NCBI GenBank assembly: GCA_018713245.1
Contig: DVFM01000106.1
Span: 1-49,153, forward strand
Direction: 5' to 3'
From: Candidatus Merdivicinus intestinavium
Lineage (GTDB): Bacteria > Bacillota > Clostridia > Oscillospirales > Ruminococcaceae
Length of the DNA: 49,153 bases
Position 1 is the stretch's first letter. Each line of letters starts with the position of its first letter. The notes beneath the pieces are model-generated. The model saw only the letters and a program-made list of their open reading frames with translations. It had not been told where the DNA came from and made no database searches. Shown piece after piece: positions 8,750-15,200 of the stretch. The position numbers were made by a program, and so were the translations under genes.

Positions 8750-8782
8750 AGCAGCCGAAAACACAAACGGCTGCTCTTTTTT
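8750..8782 (+). terminator. Third terminator in the island remnant
   Basis: AGCAGCCG pairs with CGGCTGCT across a 10-base A-rich loop, followed by CTTTTTT. No gene is visible before it. Confidence 0.75.
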
Positions 8783-8835
8783 ATGCACTGCATGAATCGC
8801 GCTTTTCGACTGGTTTAGCGGGCGCCACATCCGCG

Positions 8836-8863
8836 AACCGGTCCCCGATTTGGGCGGTTTTTT
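8836..8863 (+). terminator. Fourth terminator-like hairpin
   Basis: AACCG(GT)CCC pairs with GGG-CGGTT, followed by TTTT. No upstream gene is visible. Confidence 0.55.
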
Positions 8864-8940
8864 CATCTGCGGATGCGATAAGGGGGTATATCAGAAGACA
8901 CCCTTTAAGGGGACGCCGATCCGCCTCCCCCTTTGCCGCC

Positions 8941-9101
8941 TAGATTCAGTCTAAGGGCCTATTGCTCATTTTTGAGCGGGTTCGATACTGACAACAATTT
9001 TGTTGTTACCTGCCGCCCAAATGGGCTTTAGTGTCCAACTCTGGACAGCGAAATAAATCCAGCAGCCGACAGTTTGTCGGGTACCCCACGCCGTGTAGGG
9101 G
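8941..9101. other. Cluster of consecutive short stem-loops
   Basis: Seven inverted repeats follow each other within 160 bases: TAGA/TCTA (8941-8953), GCTCA/TGAGC (8964-8977), ACAACAA/TTGTTGT (8991-9006), GCCC/GGGC (9015-9026), TGTCCA/TGGACA (9032-9047), CCGACA/TGTCGG (9066-9080) and a bulged CCCCAC/GTGTAGGGG (9084-9101). There is no coding potential. It may be a structured RNA, or a recombination or transfer site. I do not recognise the family. Confidence 0.5.
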
Positions 9102-9122
9102 GCCTACTAGTTTTTCCGGAAA

Positions 9123-9556
9123 TTAGTTGATTATCTCGCCCCGTCCTTGATTTACGGGCACTTTCAGAGGATTGCAGGCTGAATTTACTACCAATTTACC
9201 AAAAATGGAGAGAGCCTTGATACTCATCAAATACTCATAGGCATCGCCAAAAGCGTCGATGGAATGATCCTTATAATTCCCAAGCTGCATATTCGCAATG
9301 CCATCCATGAGCTTTACTAAGTTTGCGTTACGCTTAGCAACAGTTGCACCCAATTTGTTACTGTTTACATCAATATCATCAAACAGCCCGGAAAAGTTAT
9401 CTTCGCTTTCGCTGCCTTTTGCAGATTCCTCAATATGTTTAAACACTGCTTCCAAGGTCATGTTCAAATTCTCATCGGCAGCAGCTCTTTTTCTTACATT
9501 ACAGAAAAGTTCAGACGGAAGAATAAAGAATCCTTTGGTCTGCACCAAATCATCAC
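9123..9556 (-). pseudogene. hsdM: Truncated type I restriction methyltransferase (HsdM) fragment
   Basis: The minus-strand reading contains GFFILPSELFCNVRKRA, ASAKGSESEDNFSGLFDDI, DVNSNKLGATVAKRNANLVK and DAFGDAYEYLMS. This is the N-terminal half of an HsdM subunit (N6-adenine methyltransferase) up to the point where the SAM-binding and NPPY domain should start. After YEYLMS (about 9228) the match stops and about 34 unrelated residues run to the stop. The N-terminus is missing too (the frame enters from D-D-L-V-Q-T-K). It therefore lacks catalytic motifs and cannot methylate. It is a relic of a deleted restriction-modification locus. Confidence 0.8.
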
Positions 9557-9557
9557 C

Positions 9558-9691
9558 AGGCTGGTATGCAAGGCGATTTGTACGAGTATATGCCGGGCAA
9601 GCTGTCCACAGCCGGCCAAAACGGCCAGTTCCGCACCCTCAAGCCCATCCGTTTTATCAAGCTTTTGACGCCAAAACCAGAACCGAACTGA
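9558..9691 (+). pseudogene. Second hsdM-like remnant, opposite orientation
   Basis: The plus-strand frame from ATG 9566 reads MQGDLYEYMPGKLSTAG, then QNGQFRT, and diverges after that (LKPIRF). It stops near 9691. In intact HsdM proteins of another subfamily this block (GDLYEYML.KLSTAG.NGQFRTPRHI) precedes the SAM-binding core. Only about 25 residues match. It abuts the head of the minus-strand hsdM fragment, so two unrelated methyltransferase pieces are fused head to head, a sign of deletion or recombination. Confidence 0.65.
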
Positions 9692-9744
9692 TCGAAACAA
9701 TCAGCCAAATCCGGGAAAACGCGGTTCAGATCACCGCATCATAA
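9660..9744 (+). pseudogene. Short C-terminal coding tail, unidentified
   Basis: One frame reads AFDAKTRTELIETISQIREN, then AVQITAS and a stop at 9744. It has protein-like composition (amphipathic helix) but no start or ribosome binding site of its own. It could be the tail of a gene lost with the island. I do not recognise it. Confidence 0.35.
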
Positions 9745-9755
9745 GGTATGTTCCA

Positions 9756-9806
9756 AACACCCATCATTTCCGAACGCACGCTGCTGCGGAAATGATGGGT
9801 GTTTTG
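9756..9806 (+). terminator. Long hairpin, terminator-like
   Basis: AACACCCATCATTTCCG pairs perfectly with CGGAAATGATGGGTGTT (17 bp) across a 14-base loop, followed by TTGG. It lies 12 bases after the unidentified coding tail and may be its original terminator. Confidence 0.6.
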
Positions 9807-9998
9807 GCTGAGCTAATAAACCGGGAGATTCAGGAGCTTTGCGCAATTTGATTGCCCGCCGCTTTTCCGTGTTTGCGCCGTTTTGAAGAAAGGCTTCCGC
9901 ATTCGGAAAAATAATCGGATGCGGAGAAAATGTGCCCTGCCGGAAATCTGCATAACCGGTAATATTCATCAAAACAGCGAAAAAATATTCATTTTTTA

Positions 9999-10027
9999 TT
10001 GATAAATATAATGAAGGGTTGTATAAT
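9999..10027 (+). promoter_or_regulatory. Promoter of the leucine-rich-repeat gene
   Basis: TTGATA, 17 bases, TATAAT. The resulting leader of about 105 bases is GC-rich near the start codon. Confidence 0.8.
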
Positions 10028-10138
10028 TATTTATAAACAGAGGTCTGCGGTGCGTGATGGGTTTCACCCGGCAGGCAATCCGCCCGGGCGCCGGAGGACC
10101 CAAAAGGCCGCGCAGAAAGCAAGAAGGAGGGGGTTTTG

Positions 10139-10852
10139 ATGGCGAATCAGGATGCATGGGGAAAGGGCGTTTTTGCGCTGCCGGAGGGAGTAACCGAACT
10201 CGAAGATTCCGCGTTTGAAGGGTGGGAAAACCTTCAAACGGTGATCCTGCCTTCCAGCCTGCGGAAAATCGGGCCGCGCGCTTTTCTGTTCTGCCAGCGG
10301 CTTCGCGAGATTGTCATTCCCGAGGGTGTGACCGAAATCGGGAACTTTGCGTTCGGGTGCTGCTCCATTCTGGAAAAGATCGTTCTGCCCGCCGGCCTGC
10401 GGGAAACCGGGATATGCGCTTTTGAACACTGCGAAAAGCTCCGCGAAATTTTCATCTCCGAGGGCGTGCCCCGGATTGGGCCGTTTGCGTTCAACGACTG
10501 CGTCAGCCTGGAAAAGCTCACGCTGCCCGGCACGCTGCGGGAAATCGGCGCCAGCGCCTTTGCGCATTGCGAAAGGCTCCGGGAGCTGGTTGTTCCCGAA
10601 GGCGTTGTCAAAATCGGGGACATGGCGTTTTCCGGCTGCAAAAGCCTCGAGCGGGTGTCGCTGCCGGATACGCTGCGGGAGCTGGGGGCGAGAGCGTTCG
10701 GCGAGTGCCGCTCCCTGAAAACGGCGGAACTCCCCGCAGCCTGGTGCGGGCGGCGGGAGCGGATCGCCGCACTGAAGCGCGCGTGTCTCCCGCACAGGGT
10801 GTTTGTTTACCGGCAAAAGGAGAACCGGCGTCAGCAGGGGAGGGTTTTGTAG
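10139..10852 (+). CDS. Leucine-rich repeat (BspA/LRR_5-type) protein
   Basis: This protein of 237 residues is almost wholly made of 23-residue repeats of the BspA type (pattern LPEGVTxIGxxAFxxCxxLxxI). About eight copies run from residue 10 to 200, then comes a basic tail. LRR_5 solenoids usually mediate binding to proteins or host surfaces, but here there is no signal peptide, membrane segment or sorting motif. It is therefore probably cytoplasmic, or exported in an unknown way. Start ATG 10139 follows AAGGAGG with an 8-base spacer; a TTG three bases earlier is less likely. It sits at the edge of the degraded island with its own promoter and terminator. Function unknown. Confidence 0.85.
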   Translation: MANQDAWGKGVFALPEGVTELEDSAFEGWENLQTVILPSSLRKIGPRAFLFCQRLREIVIPEGVTEIGNFAFGCCSILEKIVLPAGLRETGICAFEHCEKLREIFISEGVPRIGPFAFNDCVSLEKLTLPGTLREIGASAFAHCERLRELVVPEGVVKIGDMAFSGCKSLERVSLPDTLRELGARAFGECRSLKTAELPAAWCGRRERIAALKRACLPHRVFVYRQKENRRQQGRVL

Positions 10853-10891
10853 CAGATTCCCGGGGACGGAGTCGGACCATCCGAAAAAGCA

Positions 10892-10920
10892 AGCCTCCGG
10901 CGCAAAACCGGAGGCTGTTT
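10892..10920. terminator. Bidirectional terminator between the LRR gene and mreB
   Basis: AGCCTCCGG pairs with CCGGAGGCT around a 7-base loop. It is followed by GTTTT on the plus strand and, on the minus strand, by TTGCTTTTT. Confidence 0.85.
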
Positions 10921-10923
10921 TCA

Positions 10924-11940
10924 TCAGTGGGAATAGGTGGCGGCGTTTTCAAAGCCCTCTTTGAGTTCGCCCATGCTTTCAAAGCAGGTGCCGGTGCCGA
11001 TGCCGACGCAGCGGATGGGGTCCTCTGCCAGACGGGTGCGGATGCCGGTGTTCTCCTCAATGAGCTCGGCCAGCCCTTTGAGCAGGGAGGTGCCGCCGGT
11101 CATGATAATGCCGTTTTCGTGAATGTCGCCGATGAGCTCCGGCGGCGTGCGCTCCAGCACGTTGCGGACCGCCATGACGATTTCGGCGGCGTAGGGGCGG
11201 AGCACTTCAAAAAGCTCGGCCTGGGTGATGGTGATCTGTTCCGGATAGCCGGTGAGGAGGTTGCGCCCCTTGACGGTGGCGGTGACGCTTTCGTCCGGGT
11301 CAAAAACGCAGCCGATCTCTTTTTTCAGGTTTTCCGCAACCTTGGTGCCGACGGCCAGCTTGTAGCTGGTCTGGATGTACTTGATAATGGCTTCGTCAAA
11401 GGTGTTGCCCGCCACACGCAGGGAATTGGCGGTGACGATGCCGCCCAGCGAAATGACCGCCACGTCGGAGGTGCCGCCGCCGCAGTCCACCAGCATGTGC
11501 CCTTCCGGCTTCACCACGTCAATGCCCGCGCCGATGGCCGCCGCCAGGGGCTCGTCCACCAGGTAAACCTGCCGCGCGCCGGCGCTCATCGCCGCGTCCA
11601 CCACCGCGCGCGCTTCCACGTGGGTGATAGCCGAGGGGATGCAGATGGCGATGCGGGGCTTGATGAGGTAGCTGCGGGTGACCTTCCGCACAAATTCCTT
11701 GACCAGATATTCGGTGTACCGGTGGTCGGAAATGACGCCGTCCCGGATGGGGCATTCCGTCTGGATGTAGGCCGGGGTTTTGCCCAGCATGGCCAGCGCC
11801 TCGTGGCCCACCGCCACCACCTTGCCGCTGCGGGTGTTGTAAGCGACGACGCTGGGCTCCTCCAGGACGATGCCCTTGTCGCGCCGGTATATAATGATCT
11901 TGGTGGTGCCAAGATCGATTCCCAAATCGACTCCTGCCAT
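10924..11940 (-). CDS. mreB: MreB/Mbl-family rod-shape actin homologue
   Basis: This is a bacterial actin that polymerises under the membrane and guides lateral cell-wall synthesis. The protein has 338 residues, the normal length. The actin-fold nucleotide site is complete: phosphate-1 loop GIDLGTTKIIIY (residues 7-18), phosphate-2 VDCGGGTSDVAV, and adenosine motif IIMTGGTSLLKGL. Start ATG 11940 (MAGVDLGIDLG) follows AAGGAGG with a 7-base spacer. An in-frame extension upstream to 12018 lacks a ribosome site. It stands alone, not next to mreC/mreD, so it is probably an Mbl- or MreBH-type paralogue rather than the mreBCD copy. Confidence 0.94.
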   Translation of the reverse strand: MAGVDLGIDLGTTKIIIYRRDKGIVLEEPSVVAYNTRSGKVVAVGHEALAMLGKTPAYIQTECPIRDGVISDHRYTEYLVKEFVRKVTRSYLIKPRIAICIPSAITHVEARAVVDAAMSAGARQVYLVDEPLAAAIGAGIDVVKPEGHMLVDCGGGTSDVAVISLGGIVTANSLRVAGNTFDEAIIKYIQTSYKLAVGTKVAENLKKEIGCVFDPDESVTATVKGRNLLTGYPEQITITQAELFEVLRPYAAEIVMAVRNVLERTPPELIGDIHENGIIMTGGTSLLKGLAELIEENTGIRTRLAEDPIRCVGIGTGTCFESMGELKEGFENAATYSH

Positions 11941-12129
11941 GAAAAGTCCTCCTTCAAAGGATGTTTTTCTTCTATTATACCGCAATTCGGGGCGAAAGTA
12001 CAAGAAAAAGAGGAGCAAACCAGAATATTTTACAAATATGCGGATTTTTTCCCGGGAAGGCTCCGCGGTTTTTGCGATTTTCTATGAAACGCCTAAAATT
12101 ATGCAAAAATTATTGTTGATGTATCAGAA

Positions 12130-12158
12130 TTGAGAACCAGGGCGAAAACGGCTATGCT
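12130..12158 (+). promoter_or_regulatory. Promoter of the KDPG aldolase-KDG kinase operon
   Basis: TTGAGA, 17 bases, TATGCT, 35 bases upstream of the ATG at 12194. Confidence 0.6.
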
Positions 12159-12193
12159 TAATATAGAATCAATTCGGAACAGGAGTGTGCTTT

Positions 12194-13162
12194 ATGGAAT
12201 CGAAAACCATGATGGAACAGATTGCATCTTACGGGCTGATCCCCGTCATCAAAATAGAGGACGCCGCACAGGCGGAACCGCTGGCCAGGGCGCTCTGCCG
12301 CGGGGGGCTGCCTGCGGCGGAGGTGACCTTCCGCACGGAAGCGGCTGCGGAGTCCATCGCCCGGATGGTGAAAGCCTGCCCGGAGATGCTGGTGGGGGCG
12401 GGGACCGTCCTGACCGCGGAACAGGCGGACGCCGCGGCGGACGCGGGGGCAAAATTCATCGTTTCCCCCGGCTTGAATCCCAAGGTCGTTTCCCACTGCC
12501 TGGAAAAGGGGCTTCCCATCCTGCCCGGCTGCGCCACGCCCTCCGACATGGAGCGGGCCATTGAGCTGGGGCTTTCGGTGGTAAAATTCTTCCCCGCCGA
12601 GGCCAACGGCGGCGTCAAGGCCATCAAAGCCATGGCCGCCCCCTACGGACAGCTGCGGTTTATGCCCACCGGCGGCGTCAACGAAAAGAACCTGCTGGAC
12701 TACCTTTCCTTCCCGAAAATCATCGCCTGCGGCGGCAGCTTCATGGTGCCGGACGCCCTGCTGAAGGCCGGGGATTACGACGGCATCGCCGCCCTGACCC
12801 GGAAAGCGGTGGGGCTGATGCTGGGCTTTGAGCTGGCCCATGTGGGGATCAACTGCGCGGATGAAGGGGAGGCGCAGCAGGCGGCGGGCGCCTTTGCGGG
12901 GCTGTTCGGCTTTGAACAGGAGGAAAGCCCCGCCTCCATCTTCAGCGGCGGCTTTGTGGAGCTGATGAAAACCCCCGGCCTGGGGACAAAAGGGCATATT
13001 GCCATCCGCACCAACTTCCTCTCCCGGGCGGTGGACTATTTTGAGCGGATGGGGGTCCGCTTCAACGAGGAAAGCCGGAAATACGACAGCGCGGGCAACT
13101 GGACGGCCATTTATTTTGCCGGGGAAATCGGCGGCTTTGCCGTCCACCTGGTGCAGAAATAA
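12194..13162 (+). CDS. eda: KDPG/KHG aldolase fused to a C-terminal VOC (glyoxalase-like) domain
   Basis: This is a 322-residue fusion. Residues 1-205 are a class I KDPG aldolase (2-dehydro-3-deoxy-6-phosphogluconate to pyruvate plus glyceraldehyde 3-phosphate). It has the catalytic E43 and R47 in AEVTFRT, the Schiff-base lysine K131 in VVKFFPAE, and the phosphate loop MPTGGV. Residues 213-322 resemble a vicinal-oxygen-chelate fold with possible metal ligands H216 (AHVGI), E256 (FVELM), H268 (GHIAI) and H318 (FAVHL), the last in place of the usual Glu. Stand-alone Eda is about 210 residues. Start ATG follows AGGAG with an 8-base gap. The kinase gene follows after 12 bases. The role of the extra domain is unknown; it may act on a sugar-acid intermediate or tune the aldolase. 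Confidence 0.9.
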   Translation: MESKTMMEQIASYGLIPVIKIEDAAQAEPLARALCRGGLPAAEVTFRTEAAAESIARMVKACPEMLVGAGTVLTAEQADAAADAGAKFIVSPGLNPKVVSHCLEKGLPILPGCATPSDMERAIELGLSVVKFFPAEANGGVKAIKAMAAPYGQLRFMPTGGVNEKNLLDYLSFPKIIACGGSFMVPDALLKAGDYDGIAALTRKAVGLMLGFELAHVGINCADEGEAQQAAGAFAGLFGFEQEESPASIFSGGFVELMKTPGLGTKGHIAIRTNFLSRAVDYFERMGVRFNEESRKYDSAGNWTAIYFAGEIGGFAVHLVQK

Positions 13163-13174
13163 GGAGGGAACGCC

Positions 13175-14197
13175 ATGAAAGCCACCATTACATTCGGCGA
13201 GATCATGCTCCGGCTGGAGCCGGAGGGGTACAACCGCTTTGTGCAGGCGGATAAGTTCGGGGCGGTTTACGGCGGCGGGGAGGCCAATGTGGCGGTTTCC
13301 CTGGCCAACTACGGCCTGCCGGCGGAATTTGTCACCAAGCTGCCTGCCCACGAAATCGGCCAGTGCGCCGTCAACGCCCTCCGGCGGTACGGGGTCGGCA
13401 CCGGGAAAATCCTCCGGGGCGGGGACCGCATCGGCATCTATTTTATCGAAAAAGGCGCGTCCCAGCGGGCTTCCAAGGTCATTTACGACCGGGCCCACTC
13501 CGCCGTCGCCGAAGCCGGGGCAGAGGAATTCGACTGGGAGGCAATCCTGGCGGACGCCGGATGGTTCCACTTTTCCGGCATTACGCCGGCCGTCAGCGGC
13601 GAGCTGGCGAAAGCCTGTCTGGATGCCGCCAAAACGGCGCGGAAGATGGGCGTCCCCGTCAGCTGCGACCTCAACTACCGCAGCAAGATGTGGAGCCTGG
13701 ACCGGGCGAAAGCGGTCATGGGCGGCCTGATGGAATATACCGATGTCCTCATCGCCAACGAGGAGCACATTAAGACCATCCTGGACATCGACGTTTCCGG
13801 CTATGCGGTGGAGGACTCCAATCTCTGCCGGGAGGGGCTGGCCGCCATGGCGGAAAAGCTCCGGGCAAAATACGGCTTCCGGGCGGCGGCCATCACCCAG
13901 CGCCGCAGCCTTTCTGCCAGCGACAACCGGTTTAAGGCGGCTTTCTGGCAGGAGGGGGAAATGGCCTTTTCGCCCCAGCACACCATGCACATCGTGGACC
14001 GGGTGGGCTCCGGCGACGCCTTTACCGCCGGGATTCTTTACGGGATGCAGACCGGGCTTTCCGTCCAGCGGACCGTGGATTTCGCCGCGGCGGCCTGCTG
14101 CTTAAAGCACAGCGTGGAGGGCGATTTCAATCTGATGAGCGCCGAAGAGGTGCTGGCGCTGGCCGGAGGGGAAGGCTCCGGCAGCGTCCAGCGCTGA
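13175..14197 (+). CDS. kdgK: 2-dehydro-3-deoxygluconokinase (PfkB family)
   Basis: This is an ATP-dependent sugar kinase of the ribokinase/PfkB family (340 residues). It is expected to phosphorylate 2-keto-3-deoxygluconate to KDPG, the substrate of the aldolase just upstream. It starts with TFGEIMLRLEPEG, followed by the substrate loop GGGEANVAVSLANYG. Near the C-terminus is the PfkB signature DRVGSGDAFTAGIL with the catalytic Asp. It has AAGGAGG eight bases before the ATG. Order and spacing show an operon for the last steps of uronate (pectin or glucuronide) catabolism. Substrate is inferred from context and similarity; another 2-keto-3-deoxy sugar acid is possible. Confidence 0.9.
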   Translation: MKATITFGEIMLRLEPEGYNRFVQADKFGAVYGGGEANVAVSLANYGLPAEFVTKLPAHEIGQCAVNALRRYGVGTGKILRGGDRIGIYFIEKGASQRASKVIYDRAHSAVAEAGAEEFDWEAILADAGWFHFSGITPAVSGELAKACLDAAKTARKMGVPVSCDLNYRSKMWSLDRAKAVMGGLMEYTDVLIANEEHIKTILDIDVSGYAVEDSNLCREGLAAMAEKLRAKYGFRAAAITQRRSLSASDNRFKAAFWQEGEMAFSPQHTMHIVDRVGSGDAFTAGILYGMQTGLSVQRTVDFAAAACCLKHSVEGDFNLMSAEEVLALAGGEGSGSVQR

Positions 14198-14199
14198 GG

Positions 14200-15012
14200 T
14201 TAAAGCTCCATCCATTCCCCGGCAGGGACGCGGAGGGCTTCTCCGTCCGCCCGGACCCAGAGGTCGGTGTCCGTGGGGTTCAGGAGGAATCCCTCCCCGG
14301 TCAGCAGCCGCCGGGCGGCGGTGAGGTAGGCGCAGATTTCGCCGTTTGACGCATACCAGGTGTCGGGCCGGCAGGCGGTTTTTTCCAGGAACCGCTCCAG
14401 GACGTCCCAGTTCTGGTCCCCGTCGAATTCGTAGGAATGCCCCCAGAGGTAAAAGAGGGCCAGTTCCCGGCCGGTTTTCAGGAAACGGTCCGCCAGGGCG
14501 GGAAGCTGGGGGTCGCTGTGGCGGCAGGTGGCGCCCCAAAGGAGGAAATCCCCGGGCGGGTCGAAGCGGCGGGTGCTTTCGGTGGTGCGGCAGTAGCGGA
14601 AGCCCAGCTTCCGGATGACGTCCAGGACCTCGCTGTTCCAGCTTCCGTAGGGGAGGGCCATCCCCTCGACGGGGCGGCCGAAATGCGCTTCCAGCTCCCG
14701 GCAGTCCCGCCACAGCTCGGCGCAAAGCTCTTTGGGGCTTAAGTCCTCCAGGTGGGGATGGGTGCGGGTGTGGACGGCGATTTCGTGGCCCCGGTAGGCT
14801 TCCTCCCACTCCGAGCGGTCCAGGCGGCGGACCAAAGCGCCCTGAAATTCCCAGCTTCCGGCGCTGTCCAGGCCGGAGTTGAGGTTAAAGGTGCACTTGA
14901 CGCCGTACCGGCGGAGGATTTCCGCCAGGCGGACGTCCTGGAAAACACCGTCGTCGTAGCTCAGGGTGAGGGCTTTGGGCTTGCCGCCGGGATAAAGCAG
15001 ACAGTCGAACAT
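14200..15012 (-). CDS. Polysaccharide deacetylase (NodB) family protein
   Basis: This carbohydrate esterase family 4-type protein of 270 residues has the full metal motif: D20-D21 (LSYDDG) and H81/H85 (HTRTHPH). Later it has ALPYGSWN and a C-terminal FYLWGHSYEFD block. CE4 enzymes remove N- or O-acetyl groups from peptidoglycan, chitin or xylan. There is no signal peptide, so a cytoplasmic sugar substrate or non-canonical release is implied. Start ATG 15012 follows AAGGAGG with a 7-base spacer. On the minus strand TATAAT (15044-15049) lies upstream. Its 3' end is 2 bases from the stop of kdgK, with no clear terminator between them. Confidence 0.88.
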   Translation of the reverse strand: MFDCLLYPGGKPKALTLSYDDGVFQDVRLAEILRRYGVKCTFNLNSGLDSAGSWEFQGALVRRLDRSEWEEAYRGHEIAVHTRTHPHLEDLSPKELCAELWRDCRELEAHFGRPVEGMALPYGSWNSEVLDVIRKLGFRYCRTTESTRRFDPPGDFLLWGATCRHSDPQLPALADRFLKTGRELALFYLWGHSYEFDGDQNWDVLERFLEKTACRPDTWYASNGEICAYLTAARRLLTGEGFLLNPTDTDLWVRADGEALRVPAGEWMEL

Positions 15013-15200
15013 GTTGATTCCTCCTTGCAGGCTTGTTTCTTTCATTATACCGGAAACCCGCCGGGGATGCATTGGAATTTCCTCCAAAAATCCGTTTCTT
15101 TTTTCTCCGCAGTGTCAAAGGACGGGCGGATTGAATACCATAGGGTAAGGAGCCGGCAGGCCCCGTTTTTGAAAAAAGGAATGGTTGGAGGGATCGAATC

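Larger units (their letters stand above)
8541..10135. other. Non-coding, gene-poor remnant of a lost mobile element or island
   Basis: About 1.6 kb without an intact gene, directly downstream of tRNA-Thr. In order it holds four terminators, a possible oriT-like stretch (8864-8911), a run of short stem-loops (8941-9101), a minus-strand hsdM fragment, a plus-strand hsdM fragment of another type, a short unidentified coding tail (about 9660-9744), a 17-bp inverted repeat, and AT-richer DNA carrying the promoter of the next gene. The mix of orientations and truncated pieces points to decay after insertion. Short open frames here (8698-8943, 9739-9972) show no recognisable protein features. Confidence 0.7.

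Noticed and set aside
8698-8943. Short plus-strand frame (81 residues)
   Set aside because: It runs through two terminator hairpins and has no ribosome site or domain.
9739-9972. Short minus-strand frame (77 residues)
   Set aside because: It crosses the 17-bp hairpin, lacks a ribosome site and has no recognisable features.
8465-10135. Attachment-site duplication of the tRNA-Thr 3' end
   Set aside because: I looked for a second copy of the T-arm/acceptor sequence across the gene-poor region and found none. An attachment repeat is not claimed.
12158-13990. Long open frame on the minus strand (610 residues)
   Set aside because: Antisense shadow of the KDPG aldolase and KDG kinase genes, both of which carry full catalytic motifs.
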